From Planctomycetota bacterium (GTDB lineage: Bacteria; Planctomycetota; Phycisphaerae; Tepidisphaerales; Tepidisphaeraceae), in the NCBI GenBank assembly GCA_039182125.1, contig JBCDCH010000026.1, positions 1 to 52,103 on the forward strand: DNA of 52,103 nucleotides, written 5' to 3'. The notes beneath the pieces are model-generated. The model was not told the DNA's origin, did not search any database, and saw only the letters and a list, made by a program, of their open reading frames with translations. Shown piece by piece: positions 1 to 7,228 of this stretch. A program made the position numbers and the translations under genes. Each line of letters begins with the position of its first letter. Positions within the stretch are counted from its first letter, which is position 1.

Positions 1-508
1 AAGGAAAAAAAACTTACACACCACACCCACACACGCACACACACTACGACGACATCGACAGGAGGAACAGCAGACGTCGGCCTACGCGCGTGCAATCCCT
101 GCAAAATCACAGTCGCCGTCAGTCGGGCGGATCTTGCCGTCGCCGGCACAAAACGGCCGAGTGCACACCGATAACGTAACGGTAACGAAGGTCAATATGT
201 CACACGGGAGATTCCATTGGCACCATCAAAATACCAATAGATCCACAAACGCGCGAGAGCGCGAGGTCAAATGGGCTGTAGCGCGAGCTGTGGATTTTTG
301 TGGATGTTTGTGGATGCGCGGATCATTTTGATTTTGCGTTTTGGGTAGGGTTTATGGTAAATGCAAAGTGATATGCCTAAAAATCATTTTGCGATCATTT
401 TAAAATGATTGGTTTGGGTTTGCCCTTCTTGTTGTTTGATGTAGATCATTTTGATGTTTGGAAGATGGTTTTTGATATGTGTCAGGGTTCCTAAAATTCT
501 CTCCTTTT
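1..508. other. AT-rich gene-free region with DnaA-box-like and GATCATTTT repeats
   Basis: No convincing gene is seen. Positions 12-45 are a CA-rich simple stretch. TGTGGAT occurs at 289-295, 299-305 and 309-315, exactly 10 bp apart, once more at 525-531, and inverted (ATCCACA) at 241-247. This core matches 7 of 9 bases of the DnaA box complement TGTGGATAA; the 525 copy matches 8. An AT-rich tract follows (about 320-530), with ATCATTTT at 322, 383, 394 and 445 and a perfect 16-bp palindrome at 394-409. The base composition is unlike the GC-rich rest of the window. It could be a replication origin, or foreign DNA that replaced the end of galE. Confidence 0.5.
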
Positions 509-575
509 TTAACCTCTCGTATTTTGTGGATACCCGAAAACGCACGAACTAACCTTATCCCAGGTTCCTAAAATG
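484..575. repeat. Direct repeat GGTTCCTAAAAT flanking the galE break
   Basis: GGTTCCTAAAAT occurs near 487-498 and again near 564-575, with CAGG just before each copy (one extra G in the first). The right copy lies about 10-15 bp left of the point where galE stops resembling its family. The pair may mark the edge of an inserted or rearranged segment. No transposase is present in the window, so this is only suggestive. Confidence 0.35.
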
Positions 576-1183
576 GGCCACCCGCCGCGGAGCACGACGG
601 GGATCAGGTGGGTCTCGGGATCGTGGTCTTCGCCAAGTCTGCCTTCGGGGTCACAGCCGGAGGCGTTGAAGTAGCGCAAGGCGGCGTACTTGAATTTCTC
701 GTCGGACGCGGCCAGGTCGGCGAGGATTTCCTCGACGTGCCACTTGCTGCGGCCGTAGGGCGAGACGGGTGCCTTCTTCTCATCCTCGGTGATCGGCACT
801 TCGTCGGGATCGCCATAGACGGCGCAGGTGCTGGAAAACACGAACCGATTCACGCCGACCTCACGCATCGCTTCGAGGACATTGACGGTCGTGGCGACGT
901 TGTTGTGGTAGTACATCAGCGGCTCATGCACCGATTCGCCGACATACGCAAAGGCCGCGAAGTGCATGACCGTGTCGATCGAATGTTCCCGCAACGCGGT
1001 GGTCAGTGCATCGGTGTCGTCGAGGTCGGCGAAGACCGCCGGGCAACCGAGGATGTCGGCGACGGTCCTGTGTCCGCGGCCGGCATTGTCGTAGATCACC
1101 GGGCTATGGCCGGCGGACTGCAGGGCCTTGACGGTGTGCGAACCGATATAACCGGCACCGCCGGCGACGAGAACATTGCTCAT
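509..1183 (-). pseudogene. galE: UDP-glucose 4-epimerase, 3'-truncated
   Basis: GalE interconverts UDP-glucose and UDP-galactose in the cytoplasm. The 224-residue frame starts with the NAD-binding motif GGAGYIGSH (8-16), and has the SST and YGRSK (Y-x3-K) catalytic segments and the family motif HDPETHLIPVVL near residues 187-198. Normal GalE is about 330 residues and continues into VRDYIHVxDLA after this point. Here the frame turns into unrelated residues after VVLR and stops about 25 codons later in AT-rich DNA. The substrate-binding C-terminal third is therefore missing. The start is supported by a TAGTCT hexamer six nt upstream. It is probably inactive. An assembly join near 580-590 is the alternative. 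Confidence 0.8.
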
Positions 1184-1189
1184 GGCCGG

Positions 1190-1195
1190 AGACTA
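1190..1195 (-). promoter_or_regulatory. -10-like TAGTCT close to galE start
   Basis: TAGTCT on the minus strand ends six nt before the galE ATG, so transcription would start at or next to the start codon. No clear -35 is seen. It belongs to the TAnnnT series described in the findings. Confidence 0.4.
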
Positions 1196-1251
1196 TCTCT
1201 CGGACCGGTGCCGTTCAACGGAACAAGGGCGACATCCCGGCGGTTGCGGGG

Positions 1252-1257
1252 TATGTT
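1252..1257 (+). promoter_or_regulatory. -10-like TATGTT close to glycosyltransferase start
   Basis: TATGTT ends eight nt before the ATG at 1266. GCGACA at 1229-1234 is a possible -35 with a 17-bp spacer. The placement suggests a leaderless or nearly leaderless mRNA. Confidence 0.4.
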
Positions 1258-1265
1258 TTCGGCCC

Positions 1266-2483
1266 ATGCGGATTCTCGTCGCACACACCCGCTATCAACA
1301 GTTCGGCGGCGAAGACGTCATCGCCGCCGCCGAAGCCGACTTGCTGCGCTCACGCGGTCACGATATCCGCGAACTCACGCTCAGCAACGACGACATCGAC
1401 GGGCTGACCGCCCTGAGCAAGCTCGGCATGGCTCTTTGGAGCAACAACGGTCGTAAGCAGTTACGCGCAGCGATCGGCGACGGGGTCGACATCGTCCACT
1501 TCCACAACACGCACATCCGCCTGTCGCCGGCTGCTCTGCGAGCGGCGAAGGATGCCGGCGCGGGCGTCGTGTTGTCGCTGCACAACTTCCGGCTGGTTTG
1601 TCCGCGTGGCACGCTCTGGCGGGACGGCGGCGTTTGCGAGGATTGTGTCGGCAAGCGGCTCGCGCTGCCGGGCCTCAAGCACAAGTGCTATCGCGGCAGC
1701 CGAGGTGCGACTGCCACCGTGGCGGCGGTCAACGCTTTGCACCGGACCATCGGCACGTGGCGCAAAAGCGTCGACGCTTACCTTGTTCACACCCAGAGTG
1801 CTCGCGACCTCATCAGTCGCGGCGGCGTTCCGAAGGAGCGCCTGCTGCTGAAAAACAACTTCGTCAAGACCGACCCCGGTGATCAGGGCCCGCCCGGCGA
1901 AGGGCTGTTTTTCATCGGCCGCTTGGCGGAGGAAAAGGGGATCGACATTCTCCTCGCGGCGGCGGCAAGGATGGGCGGCAGGCTGACCATCGCCGGTAGC
2001 GGCCCGTGTGCGGAACTCGTCGAGCAGGCCGCCAAGACCAACGACCGCATCAACTACCTCGGCCGACTCGAGCACGACAAAATAATCCCCGCGTTCAAGG
2101 ACGCCGCGGCGACGGTCGTCACGTCGACGTGGTACGAGGGCCAGCCGATGACGATCCTCGAAGCGCTTGCTTGCGGCCGGCCGGTGATCGCGTCGAACCT
2201 CGGCGCGATGCCGACCGTCATCGACGACGGCGTCAACGGCCGGCTCTTCGAACCGGGCGACGTCGACACGCTCGCGCGGATCATGGACGAAGTGCTCGGC
2301 GACCGCGCGAAGTTGATCGAGATGGGCAAGGCCGCCCGCCGAAAGTTCGAGGCGATCGGCACCGCCGACGCGTGCTACACACGGCTGATGGAGGTCTACG
2401 AAGCCGTGCTCGAAAAGCGTCACCCGTTGCCGGTCGAAGTGACATACCCGGCCCCAATCAATCCAGCCATTGCTTCTTCTTGA
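1266..2483 (+). CDS. GT4-family glycosyltransferase
   Basis: A 405-residue cytoplasmic GT-B glycosyltransferase that probably transfers a sugar from a nucleotide donor during polysaccharide or lipid glycan synthesis. The N-terminal domain begins MRILVAH with the acceptor-side GGEDV motif at 14-18. A cysteine-rich segment around residues 113-140 (LVCPRG, CEDCVGKR) is typical of a GT4 subgroup. The C-terminal domain has GRLAEEKGID, and the donor-site segment EGQPMTILEALACGRPVIAS with the E-x7-E pattern. The ATG at 1266 is chosen over an in-frame ATG at 1176 because the Rossmann strand starts there and a TATGTT box lies just upstream. Its 3' end overlaps convergent top6A by 26 bp. The acceptor cannot be told from sequence. 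Confidence 0.85.
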   Translation: MRILVAHTRYQQFGGEDVIAAAEADLLRSRGHDIRELTLSNDDIDGLTALSKLGMALWSNNGRKQLRAAIGDGVDIVHFHNTHIRLSPAALRAAKDAGAGVVLSLHNFRLVCPRGTLWRDGGVCEDCVGKRLALPGLKHKCYRGSRGATATVAAVNALHRTIGTWRKSVDAYLVHTQSARDLISRGGVPKERLLLKNNFVKTDPGDQGPPGEGLFFIGRLAEEKGIDILLAAAARMGGRLTIAGSGPCAELVEQAAKTNDRINYLGRLEHDKIIPAFKDAAATVVTSTWYEGQPMTILEALACGRPVIASNLGAMPTVIDDGVNGRLFEPGDVDTLARIMDEVLGDRAKLIEMGKAARRKFEAIGTADACYTRLMEVYEAVLEKRHPLPVEVTYPAPINPAIASS

Positions 2484-3570
2484 GCTTCTCGGGCAGGTAC
2501 TGCTCGGTGATGAAGCTGAAGTCTTTGCTGCTGGCGGTTTCGAGTTCCATCTTGACGCCGGAGTCGATCATCTTTTTGATCTCGCGTTGCCAGTCCTTTT
2601 TGCCGGCGAACCAGGGGTAGGCGGCGATCTCCTTGAGGCGGGTCGTGTCCTTGCCGTTGAGCGCGATGACGTTGTCGAAGCCGAAGCGTTCACGGTCGAA
2701 GGCGCTCATGCCGATGAAGCGGGCGTCGGGAATCGCCATGCGCTGGGACTCGAACGCCAGGTTGATCGAGCCCTGCTTGACGACGGAGTAGATGTAGTAG
2801 CCCCACGGGTCGTTGTCGGCCAGAACGTAGACGGGCAGCTTGTTGCGACCCTTCTTGAGCTCGTTGTGCATGCGGTAGACGAGCCGACGCACGCCGCGGG
2901 GCGGCTGGCCGCCGCCGTGGATGATCATGCAGTTGTGCTTTTCCCAGAACCGGTCCTGGTTGAACCGACCCCAGACCGCGCCTTTTTCGATGAGCAGGAT
3001 GAAGTCGGCGGTACACTTCTTGAACTGGATCGTGTTGGCCTCGACGATCGAGGGGACGGCCCAGCCGCCGCTACCCATGCGGGTCAGGTCGATCGTGTCG
3101 CCGGCGTCGACGATGGTCATCGGTCCGACCATCGAGCCCTTGTTTTCCGCGTACAAGCCGAGCTCTTCACGCAGCGCGTCGATCGTGACTTCGAGGTCTT
3201 CGATGATTGGGTCGGACTCGTCCTGACCGTCGAAGGTGTTCTCCTTGGTGCCCTCGATCGTGTGCTTGCAGTGGTAGTACATGTCACGGATGGAGGTCGT
3301 CTTGCCCTGCTCGGCAAGCTCCTTGCACCCGCTGGCGATGAGCATGGTCTGCATGAACTTCTTGGCCTTGCTCAGGTCGAAGAAGTTGCGCTGCTGGGCC
3401 GCGTCGCCCATGGTGATGATGCGCTTCTTGCGGTCGTAGTTCGCGTTGGACAGCGAACGCGTCGGGATGGCGAAGTTCGGGTCCTCACCGGCACGGGCGT
3501 GGGAGATGACCTGCTTGGCCATCTGCTCGAGCTTCTTCGCGGTGTCGTTCTTCTTGGTCTTGGTGGGCAT
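2458..3570 (-). CDS. top6A: DNA topoisomerase VI subunit A (Spo11-like)
   Basis: This is the DNA-cleaving subunit of type IIB topoisomerase, which relaxes and decatenates DNA as an A2B2 tetramer with subunit B. The 370-residue protein has the winged-helix CAP region with SIRDMYY; by alignment to Spo11 the catalytic tyrosine is Tyr99. A Toprim domain follows, with Glu195 (LLIEKG) and the metal-binding pair D252-N-D254 (ADNDPWG). All catalytic residues are present, so it should be active. It starts 12 bp after top6B and is surely co-transcribed with it. The upstream leader has no clear Shine-Dalgarno. Topo VI is mainly archaeal and plant; bacterial examples are scattered. The family call is firm. 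Confidence 0.93.
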   Translation of the reverse strand: MPTKTKKNDTAKKLEQMAKQVISHARAGEDPNFAIPTRSLSNANYDRKKRIITMGDAAQQRNFFDLSKAKKFMQTMLIASGCKELAEQGKTTSIRDMYYHCKHTIEGTKENTFDGQDESDPIIEDLEVTIDALREELGLYAENKGSMVGPMTIVDAGDTIDLTRMGSGGWAVPSIVEANTIQFKKCTADFILLIEKGAVWGRFNQDRFWEKHNCMIIHGGGQPPRGVRRLVYRMHNELKKGRNKLPVYVLADNDPWGYYIYSVVKQGSINLAFESQRMAIPDARFIGMSAFDRERFGFDNVIALNGKDTTRLKEIAAYPWFAGKKDWQREIKKMIDSGVKMELETASSKDFSFITEQYLPEKLKKKQWLD

Positions 3571-3582
3571 GCGTGGAGTCCG

Positions 3583-5436
3583 TTACGCGGCCTGATCGAA
3601 AAGCTCGGGGTCTTCGCTCGCGGCGTCGTCGGCGTCGGGTTGCTTGGCGTTGGCTTCGACGACGATGACGCTTTCGTCCCGAGCGAGGCGACCGCCGGCG
3701 CCGTTGGGGCCGGGCGTGTTCGGGTCCGGCTTGTCCGGGTCGACCTTCACACGCTTGCCGTCCTCGTCGAGGATCACGTCGGCGGTCTCGGTCTTGCTGC
3801 GGGCGACGGCGGCCAGTTGGTCGTAGAGCTTCTTTTCGTCGACTTTGGTCATGGTGCCACAGGCTTTGACGACTTCGCCGATGTACTTCTTGAAGACGTC
3901 ACGGCGTTGTCCTTCGCGGGCGATGCGTTGCTTGCGGCGGATGTAGGTATTGAGCTTACGTCCGCACTCCTTGAGGCCGAGCGTGACCTCCTTGCGGATC
4001 TCGTCGTAGTCGGCGATCGCCTCCTTCGACTCGCTCGTGAACGGCACCCACACCGACGCCATGTGAACGAAGACGATCAGCGGCCCCTCGGGCATGCCGC
4101 TGCGCGGCTGGGTCAGGCCGTAGTTGCGCCAGTTGGTCGCCTGGATCGCCTTGCTGATCGAGCAGGCCGAGGGTTGGTAGAGCAGCGGCACGCGGTTGGC
4201 GAAGCGGAAGACGCGGGCTTGCTCCTCGCGCGGCAGGTCGCCGCCGAATGCGATGCCGATCTCGATCTGGAACGGATTGCCCCGGTAGACGGCCGGCTCG
4301 CGGGTGTACGCCGTATAGAACTCGGCCTTGGTTTCCTTGAGCAGGCCCTTGAGGATTTGCCGGTCGCCGATGGGCACGAGGCAGTCGGTCGGCGGGTTCT
4401 GAATCTTGGTGTCCTGTATCGCCTTGTGAACCGCCTCGGTCTGGCCGTGGTCGAAGGTGCTTGTGTACGACTGCGACGAGATGGTCGCCTTCGTGAGCTT
4501 GTTGGCCTTGTCGACGATCTCCTTGGCGACCTTGGGCGAGACGCGTGAGAACTCTTTTTGCAGGAACGGGCCGAGGTGTTTTTGCTCTGTCTCCTTGAGC
4601 ATCCGCATGAGCACGCCGAGCTCGACGCCGTAGGGGTGGGGCTTGATCTCGTCGGGGCTGTCGGGGACTTCTTCGACCTCGCGGCGGAAGTGGCGGACCT
4701 CGCCGTCGGGCGCGGTCCAGATGATCTCGGCGTGCGGGTTGGCGATGGCGGTTTGCTCGAGGTACGCATCGACACTCGCCCGGCCGCGTTGGAACCGGCC
4801 CTCGAGCGTGATCGCGACGGACGTGCCTTGGCGGACGGTTTCCTCACCGTCGGTCCATTCGTCGAGCGTCTCGTCGGCGGTGATGTCGGGGCGGTTCTTC
4901 TGCGTGTCGATCGCGAGTAGGAAGCGATGGGCTTTCGCGCGCGGGCTGGTCTTGGAGAAGATCTGCACCGGCTGCCCGGTCGTGAGCAGGCCATACATGC
5001 CTGCCGCGGAGATGCCAATGCCTTGCTGGCCACGCGACATTCGCAGGCGGTGAAACTTCGAGCCGTAAAGCAACCGGCCGAACACGTTGGGAATCTGGTG
5101 CTTGACGATGCCCGGCCCGTTGTCGCGAACGCTCACGATGAACCGGGCATGGTTCGTCATGTTCGGCGTGGGCACGTGCTTGCCGTTGGAGTCGACGGCC
5201 AGAATCTTCACGTGCAGCGTCGGCAGGATGCCCGCTTCCTCGCAGGCGTCGAGCGAGTTGTCGACCGCCTCCTTGATCGTGGTGAGCAGCGCCTTGCGTG
5301 GGTTGTCGAAGCCGAGCAGGTGGCGGTTTTTCGCGAAGAACTCGCTAACCGCGATTTCCTTCTGCCGCGCGGACATGCTCTCGGCGGTCTCGTTGACGCG
5401 GGAACTCTTCTTCCGTGAAGCCGACTTGGTTGCCAT
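3583..5436 (-). CDS. top6B: DNA topoisomerase VI subunit B (GHKL ATPase)
   Basis: This ATPase subunit dimerises on ATP binding and drives strand passage with subunit A. The GHKL fold is clear: the N box KEAVDNSLDACEEAG (Glu56, Asn60), DNGPG at 105-109, and the ATP-lid glycines in SRGQQGIGISAAG (about 134-146). The helix-two-turn-helix and transducer regions follow. At 617 residues it is somewhat longer than archaeal subunits of about 530. The extra length lies in a basic N-terminal tail of about 25 residues and an acidic C-terminal tail rich in Asp and Glu. It is nine bp downstream of the acetyltransferase gene and directly upstream of top6A. Confidence 0.93.
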   Translation of the reverse strand: MATKSASRKKSSRVNETAESMSARQKEIAVSEFFAKNRHLLGFDNPRKALLTTIKEAVDNSLDACEEAGILPTLHVKILAVDSNGKHVPTPNMTNHARFIVSVRDNGPGIVKHQIPNVFGRLLYGSKFHRLRMSRGQQGIGISAAGMYGLLTTGQPVQIFSKTSPRAKAHRFLLAIDTQKNRPDITADETLDEWTDGEETVRQGTSVAITLEGRFQRGRASVDAYLEQTAIANPHAEIIWTAPDGEVRHFRREVEEVPDSPDEIKPHPYGVELGVLMRMLKETEQKHLGPFLQKEFSRVSPKVAKEIVDKANKLTKATISSQSYTSTFDHGQTEAVHKAIQDTKIQNPPTDCLVPIGDRQILKGLLKETKAEFYTAYTREPAVYRGNPFQIEIGIAFGGDLPREEQARVFRFANRVPLLYQPSACSISKAIQATNWRNYGLTQPRSGMPEGPLIVFVHMASVWVPFTSESKEAIADYDEIRKEVTLGLKECGRKLNTYIRRKQRIAREGQRRDVFKKYIGEVVKACGTMTKVDEKKLYDQLAAVARSKTETADVILDEDGKRVKVDPDKPDPNTPGPNGAGGRLARDESVIVVEANAKQPDADDAASEDPELFDQAA

Positions 5437-5445
5437 GGTGGGTTG

Positions 5446-6183
5446 CTAGTTGCTCTCTGTCGTGACCGGGTCGGTCGGGGCGGGTACCGCCGGGGACGTG
5501 GTGTAGGTCAAACGCGGCCGAGGTTCGTTCGTTTCGGCGTCGCGCAGATGCTTGGGCGGAAGGTTTCGAGCCGGGATGCCAACGGCGGTGTAGCCGGCGG
5601 GGACATCTTTGACGACGACGGCATTGGCGCCGATCTTTGCGCCCGCACCAACGGTGATCTTGCCAAGCACCTTCGCACCGGCACCCACATCAACGCCCGC
5701 GCCAAGCGTCGGACAACCTTCACCGTCGGCCCCGTTGCCGATGGTGACCTGTTGGAGAATGGTGCAGTTGGGGCCGATGACGCTGTCGGGGTGGATGACC
5801 ACGCCGTCGGGGTGTAGCAGTAGCAAACCGCCGCCAACGCTCGTGTTCAATGGGACATGTGCCCGGCACAGGTGCGACCAAATGCGATGGCGGAGGTTGG
5901 CCGACATCCGGCGGAGACGGTTGATCGGCCCGCTTCGGCTCGCGTGGTGCTGGTAGGCACGGATGGCCTTGAGCATCTTACGGGCGGCCAACGGTACATG
6001 GGTGGCCGACTCGCGTTGCCATTGCGGCGTGTTGAGGTCTGCGTCGTCGGGCCGTTTCGCCGCGGCATGGTGAGCATGGCGGCGTTGCTGGTTCCGCGCG
6101 CGAAGGTCGGGATTGTTCAGCGCTTCCGCAGAACTGTCCTCCACGTTTCGCATGATGGGTGCGGCGGAATGTGTCAACTGCAT
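5446..6183 (-). CDS. Serine O-acetyltransferase-like hexapeptide protein
   Basis: A 245-residue left-handed beta-helix acetyltransferase. The C-terminal half (about 120-215) has hexapeptide repeats ending in a CysE-like loop: HPDGVVIHPDSVIGPNC, QQVTIGN, then VGAGAKIGANAVVVKDVPAG and the tail GIPAR. CysE makes O-acetylserine for cysteine synthesis. The helical N-terminal region is short and not like full CysE, so a role in modifying a sugar or other acceptor is also possible. ATGs at 6183 and 6153 are both plausible starts. It lies between panD (29 bp upstream) and top6B (9 bp downstream) in one minus-strand unit. Confidence 0.7.
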   Translation of the reverse strand: MQLTHSAAPIMRNVEDSSAEALNNPDLRARNQQRRHAHHAAAKRPDDADLNTPQWQRESATHVPLAARKMLKAIRAYQHHASRSGPINRLRRMSANLRHRIWSHLCRAHVPLNTSVGGGLLLLHPDGVVIHPDSVIGPNCTILQQVTIGNGADGEGCPTLGAGVDVGAGAKVLGKITVGAGAKIGANAVVVKDVPAGYTAVGIPARNLPPKHLRDAETNEPRPRLTYTTSPAVPAPTDPVTTESN

Positions 6184-6212
6184 ACTCCCGATCTATCGGA
6201 CGGCGCGTGCCC

Positions 6213-6593
6213 TTATCCTGCAGATGAACTGGCGTGAGCCAACACCTTTGTGGCCTGATTTTTCTCGTCCACTAGCACAACCTTGCTCTCGTGGGTCTGG
6301 GCCTCGTCGGGCGTGACCTGCACGAACGCAAGGATGATGACCTTGTGGCCGATCCCGCTCAGCCGGGCGGCAGCCCCGTTCACCCCGATGGTACCCTCGC
6401 CACGCGGCCCGGGGATGATGTACGTCTCGAACCGCTCGCCGTTGTCACAGTCCGCGATCAACACCTTTTCATTCACCAACATCCCGGCCGCGTCAAGAAG
6501 GTTTTGGTCGATCGTGATGCTGCCGGGGTAATCGACGTCGGTGAATGTGACGGTCGCACGGTGAATCTTGGCTTTGAGGAGTTCGAGGAGCAT
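6213..6593 (-). CDS. panD: Aspartate 1-decarboxylase
   Basis: PanD decarboxylates aspartate to beta-alanine for pantothenate and CoA synthesis. The 126-residue protein has the normal family length. It carries the self-cleavage site Gly24-Ser25 in YPGSITID, which yields the pyruvoyl group, and the later signature VNGAAARL. The tetramer is cytoplasmic. It is 30 bp downstream of lemA and upstream of the acetyltransferase in the lemA-to-top6A unit. coaX, another CoA-pathway gene, lies 24 kb away in the same window. Confidence 0.95.
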   Translation of the reverse strand: MLLELLKAKIHRATVTFTDVDYPGSITIDQNLLDAAGMLVNEKVLIADCDNGERFETYIIPGPRGEGTIGVNGAAARLSGIGHKVIILAFVQVTPDEAQTHESKVVLVDEKNQATKVLAHASSSAG

Positions 6594-6623
6594 GACGGCG
6601 TCGAATCCTAGCGCGCCCGACCC

Positions 6624-7211
6624 TTACGACCGGTCACCAAAATCCACATGTGGCGTCGAGCGATCCTCGGCCTCGAAATAGGCCGCTTTCCTGAATCCGA
6701 ACACGCCAGCGACGACGTTCGTCGGCACCGACGCGACGGCGGTGTTGAGTTTTTCGACGTTCGCGTTGTAGAAACGGCGTGCCTTGCTGATGCGTGTCTC
6801 CGTTTCGGACAACTCGCGTTGGAGGTCGGCAAAGCGGTCGGACGCCTTCAGGTCCGGGTACGCCTCGGCGACCGTGATGAGCTTGCCCACTGCGACGGTC
6901 AGTTCCTGCTCATCCACGGCTTGTTGCGATGCGTCGGCGGAACCTGCCCGATCGGCGGCGGCTCGGTTTCGCAATGTCGCGACGGCCTCGAACAAGCCGG
7001 ACTCGTGAGCGGCGTGTCCTTTGACCGTTTCGACCAAGTTCGGCACCAAATCGTGTCGGCGTTGCAGTTCCGTGTCGATCGCGCTCCACGCCTCTTTCAC
7101 GAACTGCCGACGTCGGACAAGCCCGTTGTACGTCCAGGCGATCCACACGCCCAGCAGCGCGAACGGAATCAGCGGCAGTCCGATCAACAGGATGTTGCCC
7201 AGCACGAGCAT
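6624..7211 (-). CDS. lemA: LemA family membrane-anchored protein
   Basis: A 195-residue LemA protein with one N-terminal membrane segment (about residues 4-27) and a helical, coiled domain outside it. Family motifs include YNGLVRRR, AWSAIDTELQRRHDLVPNL and the C-terminal RRFYNANVEKLNT with FGFRKAAYF. Its biochemical role is not known. It is divergent from the DUF2207 gene, with only 17 bp between the annotated starts; LemA and DUF2207 genes are often neighbours. It appears to lead the unit running through panD to top6A. Confidence 0.88.
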   Translation of the reverse strand: MLVLGNILLIGLPLIPFALLGVWIAWTYNGLVRRRQFVKEAWSAIDTELQRRHDLVPNLVETVKGHAAHESGLFEAVATLRNRAAADRAGSADASQQAVDEQELTVAVGKLITVAEAYPDLKASDRFADLQRELSETETRISKARRFYNANVEKLNTAVASVPTNVVAGVFGFRKAAYFEAEDRSTPHVDFGDRS

Positions 7212-7228
7212 GCGCGGATGATGACATC

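Noticed and set aside
12-45. CA-rich stretch as a microsatellite or telomere-like repeat
   Set aside because: It is short and irregular, and lies at the edge of the window where low quality is possible.
134-331. Short open frame in the AT-rich left region
   Set aside because: It covers the DnaA-box-like repeats, has no motif or ribosome-binding site, and looks like chance.
2470-4548. Long plus-strand open frame of about 690 codons
   Set aside because: It is antisense to top6A and top6B, has no recognisable motif, and is rich in Val, Leu, Asp and Gly as expected for the shadow of a GC-rich gene.
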